Assembly: GCF_964355755.1 (NCBI RefSeq) | Contig: NC_092675.1 | Coordinates: 6,048,312 to 6,112,311, forward strand | DNA from: Antedon mediterranea | Lineage: Eukaryota > Echinodermata > Crinoidea > Comatulida > Antedonidae | DNA length: 64,000 nucleotides | Direction of reading: 5' to 3' | Shown here: piece after piece, positions 58,756 through 64,000 of the stretch | Position numbering within the stretch: the stretch's first letter is position 1 | Layout of the letters: the number at the start of each line of letters is the position of its first letter | Made by a program: the position numbers and the translations under genes | Notes under the pieces: model-generated | Database searches by the model: none | Told to the model about the DNA's origin: nothing | Seen by the model: the letters and a program-made list of their open reading frames with translations, nothing else

Positions 58756-61700
58756 CTATGCATCATCCAACGTTACTCGGCCTAACTCTCCTTTACGGAA
58801 TGCCCGCAACATCATATCTGCAGCTCTAAACATATCCGGCCTTCTCACAACTGAACCTGAAATATGTATGTTTTGCAGTTACCACATTACTGACAACAAT
58901 AATACATTGAAAGCAAAGGATTAATTAAATAATAGTCTACTTTAGAAAAGTGTTGTATTCATTGATGAAGAATAGAATTGAAGAATATTTGCATTCATTG
59001 AAAATCTGTCCTAACTCGGCTTTGCCTTGTTATATTAATTAGAACAATCTTTCAACTCATGAAAGGTCCCCTGCTGTATACAGTAGTATTGCTGTTATTT
59101 ATTAATAGTAATGTAAATGAAATAAAAGCTGAGCTCATCTGGTTGATGTTATTACAAACAGTAGTCTTTGCTTTTGTGAAAGATATTAGAACAAAAGACA
59201 ATTTCTTACCATCATACGTTTTTAATAAGATAGTTTTCTTTTGTTTGTCCGCTATGTGAAATAAAACTTGCATAATATCATCTGTAGGGCTGTCCAACTC
59301 AAAATATTCAACATATCTATACAAAAAAGTCAGTATTATTTTTACAAAAATAGCAAAAATAGTTTCCCATGCTTAGCTTATTAATATACATTTTAAAAAT
59401 TGATTTTAAAATTGCAACATTTTATAATTTACTTATGGATTTCTTGTTTGTTGAGTATGTATAGCAAATAATCACAGATAATATCGATTCCAACTCGGTG
59501 ATCTGGTATCGTTCCTTAGTAAAAAAGAAAAACAAATGAAAGCACTCAGAAACTGAGTGAAGTACTTTGCAAAATATATCAGGGAAAACTATATTTGGAG
59601 AGAGAGGGCTTACTACTTGATATTACTATTGATTGATATAATATTACTACTAGTAGTACTAGCCCATGTTAAAAGGATACAGAGGGCGTGCTATTTAATA
59701 TCTCATATGGAAGATACAGGTAAGTCATAAGCTTTTGTGACGTGACCAATATATCAATTCTTTTGAAAATCAATAGGCATGTTCTGTAATTATATATCTA
59801 TTAACTACTTAAAAACAAACAAAGTAAGTACTTTTCAAAAGCTCTGTCTACACTATCAAACTTGTTTGACAACAAAAGTGTTATGTGCCCATATATGATA
59901 GTGATATTTCCAAAAATGGTAGTGATATGACATCACCATGTCCATATGGGCAAATATTGCCAAGTAATCCCCTTCACATACAGTAAATTCACACTTTCAA
60001 TTTTGTTCATAAAGCTTCATTTTGCCTGAAATATTTACAATCTATATGACAGCCTATGACCCTAAAGATCATGAAAGGTCAATTATGCAAGAGAAAACAA
60101 GCCTACTTAAAGTATAAGAATTTGGCCTTACCACAAACAGCTAGTTTCATACCAATATCTGGATGTTGTATCTGTGGAGTGAGGACTCCTGGTGTGTCGT
60201 ATAACCATATTGTCGGTCTTTCGTTCACCTGTAACAGTATAGAGCAAAGATTGTTATTCTTTTTTTTTTACTTTAGGAGTGGTTAGGGAGGAGTAAAGAT
60301 GGAGAGTACAGTACAGTAGTGGCATATACAGAGGAGATTATACATTGTGAGAGTCACCCTCCACAATTGCAGTAAAATAGCATGGACAAGAATCAACAGG
60401 CGTTGGAACAGGATTGGATAATTATGAGACAGACAGACAGACAGACTCCCATGAGTTGCCCTACACTGGACTTCTAAAGGACAAAGAGTTGGTGTTGCAC
60501 TAATGAGGATGGGACCCATTTGATGCCTAATAAGCTTTACAATGTCAATCAGTCGCATATAGTTGTAGTATCATAAAGCCTCTGGAATTCTAATTTTAAT
60601 TAATGTTTCTAAGCTAAAATGTTATTACATTCATAAAGTTTAAATATATCAATTTTATTCAAATGAAGTGACCATACACACAAAATATATTTTTGCAGAT
60701 GCTGAAATAATGTGTAGTCAACTAACCTAACCTAAAAAATAATATTATTAAAAACTTGCTTTAATTTTATGTAAAACAGATCTAGTTACTCCTGGTGTTG
60801 GTGCTGTGCTGGTTCCTCTTCCTAGAATCAAAAGATATTACGTATAAATAACGTTGGGCTTTTTAGTTCACAACAACATACACCAGTCCAGTTGAAAGTA
60901 AACAATGAATAAAATTGTTTAACTCAAACGTTTGGATTACATTTGAACTACTATGGATAAGCAAGCCTGTGAGCTACAGCGATTTTAATTGCTTTTGCTT
61001 ATCCTTGCCTCCTTAGATTTTCACCTGTCTTGTTTTTGTTAGTTTGTTTTAAATGTATTTCGATTTTAAAGGCTAAATAAAGAATGAATGAATGAATGAA
61101 TGAATACTAATTCCAACGTTTTACCTTTTTTTAAATGTAGTCTTCTCATTGCATTAATCAAAGATGACTTCCCAACGTTTGGTATCCCTGTACACAAAAT
61201 GGAATATTCCACTTCTTCATCCCTGTTATACCTTTCACTAGATTCAATTATTTCAACAATTTTTGGCATAACCTTGAAAAGGATTATTTATGTTAGAAAT
61301 TAACTTAACTATGATACCATATTAACAATTTTATATTACCATATATCCTCGGGTATAATCCCACTTCACGTCTAATCCCACCTCCTACTTTATGTCTGAT
61401 TTCACAAACAGGAATATACTCGGGTATAATCTCAGTATTAACTTTTGATCTGTTCTGATGAGTTTTTACAAAAAATACTTACTATTTTTTTTTTTCCTGA
61501 ACCAGGCTTTCCCAGGATATTATCCCACTCTCCAAAGTCAGCCCAATTTCGTGTTCTAGGGGTGGGAATATTCCTGAGGATTTTTTTTTTTAGACTCTTG
61601 CAGATGTTGTCATGTGTTCATACTCTTGTTTGTTTGTTTGCACTGTATTTCCTCATTGTTTATAAAGCGTGGTTCCCACTAGCGACGCAACGCAAGGACG

Positions 61701-63438
61701 TAACGCAACGTAAGTGAATTGACCAATCACAAGCGATGGCTTATTCGCTTGTGATTGATTGCTAACTGTCTATAACTTCGCTTGTCATTGGTTAAAACGC
61801 TTACGTTGCGTTTACGTTCTAGTGGGAACCAAGCTTAAGGGATGATAAGACGTTGGTCATGTGTACAAAATGGTTGATAATACCTTTTTAGCAGATCGAC
61901 TGTGTTGGGTTAAACATTCACAAAACATCATTTGTTTGTTTTCTCTTTCTTCTCTTAAATTATCAATAATCATCTAATTAACAAAAAATAACAGATTTTT
62001 AAAAAAAATGTTTTTTTTATTTTAAAATATTTTCTTCACTACTCACACTAATGTTAAAGAAAACTTATATAAACAAATATTTGTGTAAGTTAAATATTTA
62101 ATAACTTAAGTGAAATACTTAATATTTCATGATTGGTGAATACGGTCACATGGTTCATCGGAGTGTTTAGTGGATATTATATACAAATTATTTTTGTATA
62201 ACTTTTAATTTTGTCTGTGCTTTACTATGGTTTTAAACATTGTTCATGTATTTTAAACTGTTTTAACAAAGATTTTCTGATTTTTATTCTTATCTATTTG
62301 ACCAATAAATGAATTCGAATAGAATTTGATTGCTGTTCTCTCATAGGACACAGTAGCAATAACTACCAATCACACTTAAATGAAACTTTTGTCATTAATA
62401 CTATTTCACTTAAGTATTTACCCCTGTTTACATTTTAAGAATAAGTGTTTCACTTCACTAAGTGTAATTAAATAGTGAAAACAGACACAGAATTATTGAT
62501 GTTCCTTTTATCAGTAAAACACTTACTTTTGTTTTATCCAAATCAGCAAGATCCATTTTATTTAGAACCAGCAAACTTGGTCTAACACCCATCAACTCTT
62601 TCAGTATTGTGTTTCTTCCTGCTATAGGAATGTTTAATAAATATAGGAGTTTTTTTTGTTTTGGTATAAAATAAAAAAAGAGAATTGTCCGATGTTGAAG
62701 AGGATTGTGAATGGGTTTAAATGAGAGAATCAAGGTTATTATTTTGTAAACATTTCTATATATTTAGGTACATGTGGCCAAGGATTACCAATAGCAAATG
62801 ATTCACTGTCAGATATAGGTGGTAGTCCCCCAGAACAGGGGCTATTTTGTGAACCAGTTCACCAGGGTAACCCTTACTTGTCTCAACTAATGAACTGGTT
62901 TATAGTCCTCCAGAATTAGGAGCGAGTCACCTCCTAGTTATTTCAAAACTAAACAAATTTGACATTTTGAGGTTTGAAATGATACACACCTTTTGCGCAG
63001 GAAAGTTTTTTTTATCACTAGTTATCACAAACATAATATATTTCATTTCTTGTACCTATTTTGAAATTTCATAATTGTGTTGTAACAAATAAAAAGAGGG
63101 ATTAAGCTGTTATGCCAGCCATTTCTTATTGTTGTTAACCTAGTGATAACTTTTAATATTTTCGTTATAAAAGGATATTCTTGCATCATGAACTTCAACA
63201 ACTAAATCAACTTTCTTCAATGTTGCCATCATTTTCTTCATTCCTGAAATATGAAGTAGAAATAATGAAAAAAGTATATTTATATACGTTACGTCGTTAC
63301 CAATTTATTTTTTATGTTTTTCGTTTTTTGTACTGTAGTACGTTACTCGCCTTTTGCCATATGTGATGGAAACCAATGTGTCAGGTCTGTACTTCCAAAC
63401 TGAAAGATTTGACGAAAGATTCGATCTGGTTTACTCAT
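58756..63438 (-). CDS. MTG1: MTG1, mitochondrial ribosome-associated GTPase (circularly permuted)
   Basis: MTG1 helps assemble the large mitochondrial ribosomal subunit at the matrix side of the inner membrane. Exons in order: 63438-63351, 63243-63179, 62631-62527, 61973-61884, 61272-61125, 60821-60760, 60228-60132, 59514-59433, 59316-59210, 58856-58756; phases agree, giving 314 residues (human 334). The GTPase motifs are in the permuted YlqF/RbgA order: G4 NKMD (75-78) before G1 GIPNVGKSS (145-153), then PTPGVTR (switch I) and G3 DTPG (197-200). WFPSHMAKG and VEVHDARIPIAGRN match the family start. The N terminus is basic and could be a mitochondrial targeting peptide. An in-frame TGA lies upstream of the ATG. 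Introns 1 and 6 need GC donors and intron 2 needs AT-AC ends. Exon 4 (61884-61973) diverges most but has good splice sites, length and phase. Confidence 0.93.
59839..59957. mobile_element. Family A MITE, right end missing
   Basis: AAGCTCTGTCTACACTATC and the core up to ATGTCCATATGGGCA; no right terminal repeat. In MTG1 intron 7. Confidence 0.8.
60229..60759 (-). other. MTG1 intron 6, GC-AG type
   Basis: Exon 6 ends CATAAAATTAAA and the intron starts GCAAGT, the usual GC-donor extension. The acceptor is CTGTTACAG. The join gives KIK-VNERP, aligned to KIQ-VSERP in human MTG1, with nothing missing. The intron is 531 bp. Confidence 0.8.
60425..60447. repeat. (GACA)n microsatellite
   Basis: Five GACA units in MTG1 intron 6. 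Confidence 0.85.
61082..61106. repeat. (GAAT)n microsatellite by an MTG1 donor
   Basis: Six GAAT units starting about 19 nt into intron 5 on the gene strand. Confidence 0.85.
61664..61836. mobile_element. Palindromic MITE, family B copy 6
   Basis: AAGCGTGGTTCCCACTAG to CTAGTGGGAACCAAGCTT, in MTG1 intron 4, nearly the same as the copy at 21609. Confidence 0.85.
62632..63178 (-). other. MTG1 intron 2, AT-AC U12-type
   Basis: On the gene strand, exon 2 ends GCAAGA and the intron starts ATATCCTTTT, the consensus U12 5' splice site. It ends TTTATTAAAC just before ATTCCTATAGCAGG of exon 3. A CTCCTATA segment 11-18 nt before the 3' end can serve as branch site. The join reads DAR-IPIAGRN (human DAR-IPLSGRN) with no gap. 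The intron is 547 bp. Confidence 0.85.
63244..63350 (-). other. MTG1 intron 1, GC-AG type
   Basis: On the gene strand, exon 1 ends GCAAAAG and is followed by GCGAGTAACG. Exon 2 starts after TATTTCAG. Cutting at this GC gives HMAKG-MKKM, as in other MTG1 proteins. The nearest GT (four bases on) shifts the frame. The intron is 107 bp. Confidence 0.75.
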
Positions 63439-64000
63439 CTTTTCACTATGCTTATTTCAACAAAACTGAAAATGAATAAAAAAATAATAAATATAATATT
63501 TTCATAAAGATGATAGGCCCCTATATAAAAAAATAGTACAAGGAAGGTAGCTAGTTGTATTATTTAGTAAGTTTACATAATACTGTAAACTTATGCTATA
63601 ATATAGGCTAAAATAAAGTAATTAAATTGAAATATCCCTATCCCAATACAAATTACTAATGCAGGTACGAACTGTCCATAAAATAACCACACAGCATCTT
63701 TTTCAGTGTTGAATGAAGGTCTCCTCGGTCCTGTCTCCTCTGGCCTACACTACCTACTTTATATCATCAATCAGCTGCTAACTAGTCATACTCACTCACC
63801 TAAAACTATTCCTGTAACCTTAACACACGAGTAAGATGACATGCATGTAATTTTTCATTAAATTTCTAAAAACTTAACATTATTTTTCACCCGTTTTTAG
63901 TAACATGCTGTTTCGTTTTCGTGTTTATGCTTGTATTTGTATACGAAGAAGTCACAACTGAAATTTTCGTCCGGAAGAAGAGATGACCTAACTTTGACCC
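63439..64000 (-). promoter_or_regulatory. Upstream region of MTG1
   Basis: A good acceptor (TTTTTTTATTCATTTTCAG on the gene strand, ending at about 63472) just above the MTG1 ATG suggests that exon 1 is preceded by a 5' UTR intron. A CCGGAAG word at about 63972 resembles ETS/GABPA sites common in promoters of mitochondrial genes. No other coding exon is seen here. The promoter assignment is inference. Confidence 0.3.

Overview
This window is animal nuclear DNA. It is AT-rich, and its genes are split into many short exons with GT-AG introns and fill only a small share of the sequence. The protein families and the kinds of SINEs point to a marine invertebrate deuterostome, and an echinoderm is my best guess. 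That is inference from family resemblance and repeat style, not proof. I recognise five protein-coding genes, rebuilt exon by exon from splice sites, matching codon phase and similarity to known families.

Layout: (1) 1-4061, plus strand: the 3' part of NASP, a histone H3-H4 chaperone; its first exons lie left of the window. (2) 6289-11078, minus strand: TOE1, a DEDDh 3' exonuclease with an inserted CCCH zinc finger, complete in five exons, convergent with NASP. (3) 14789-18278, minus strand: a PKDCC/VLK-like secretory-pathway kinase, four exons. (4) 39158-55439, plus strand: SSX2IP (ADIP/Msd1), a centrosomal and junctional coiled-coil protein, eleven coding exons, 742 residues. (5) 58756-63438, minus strand: MTG1, a circularly permuted mitochondrial ribosome-assembly GTPase, ten exons, 314 residues, convergent with SSX2IP. 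The genes do not form one pathway. NASP and TOE1 are also near each other in vertebrate genomes (human 1p34), so that pair may be old linkage.

The rest is dense with repeats: about twelve copies of one foldback MITE family (ends AAGCTCTGTCTACACTATC), about seven copies or pieces of a second (ends AAGCTTGGTTCCCACTAG), a third of about 300 bp, one hAT-like element with a clean 8-bp target duplication, a Harbinger-like element carrying an 85-bp minisatellite, several tRNA-derived SINEs, a 5S-rRNA-derived SINE nested in a longer repeat whose unfilled copy is also present, a 33-bp minisatellite of about 21 units, and a block built almost only from CTAG/GGCC words. The 20.9 kb between the kinase and SSX2IP holds no exon I can support.

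The most unusual signal is in MTG1. Its reading frame can be joined only if intron 2 is an AT-AC intron with a textbook U12-type 5' splice site (ATATCCTTTT) and introns 1 and 6 are GC-AG introns. Thus three of nine introns in one small gene use non-GT donors.
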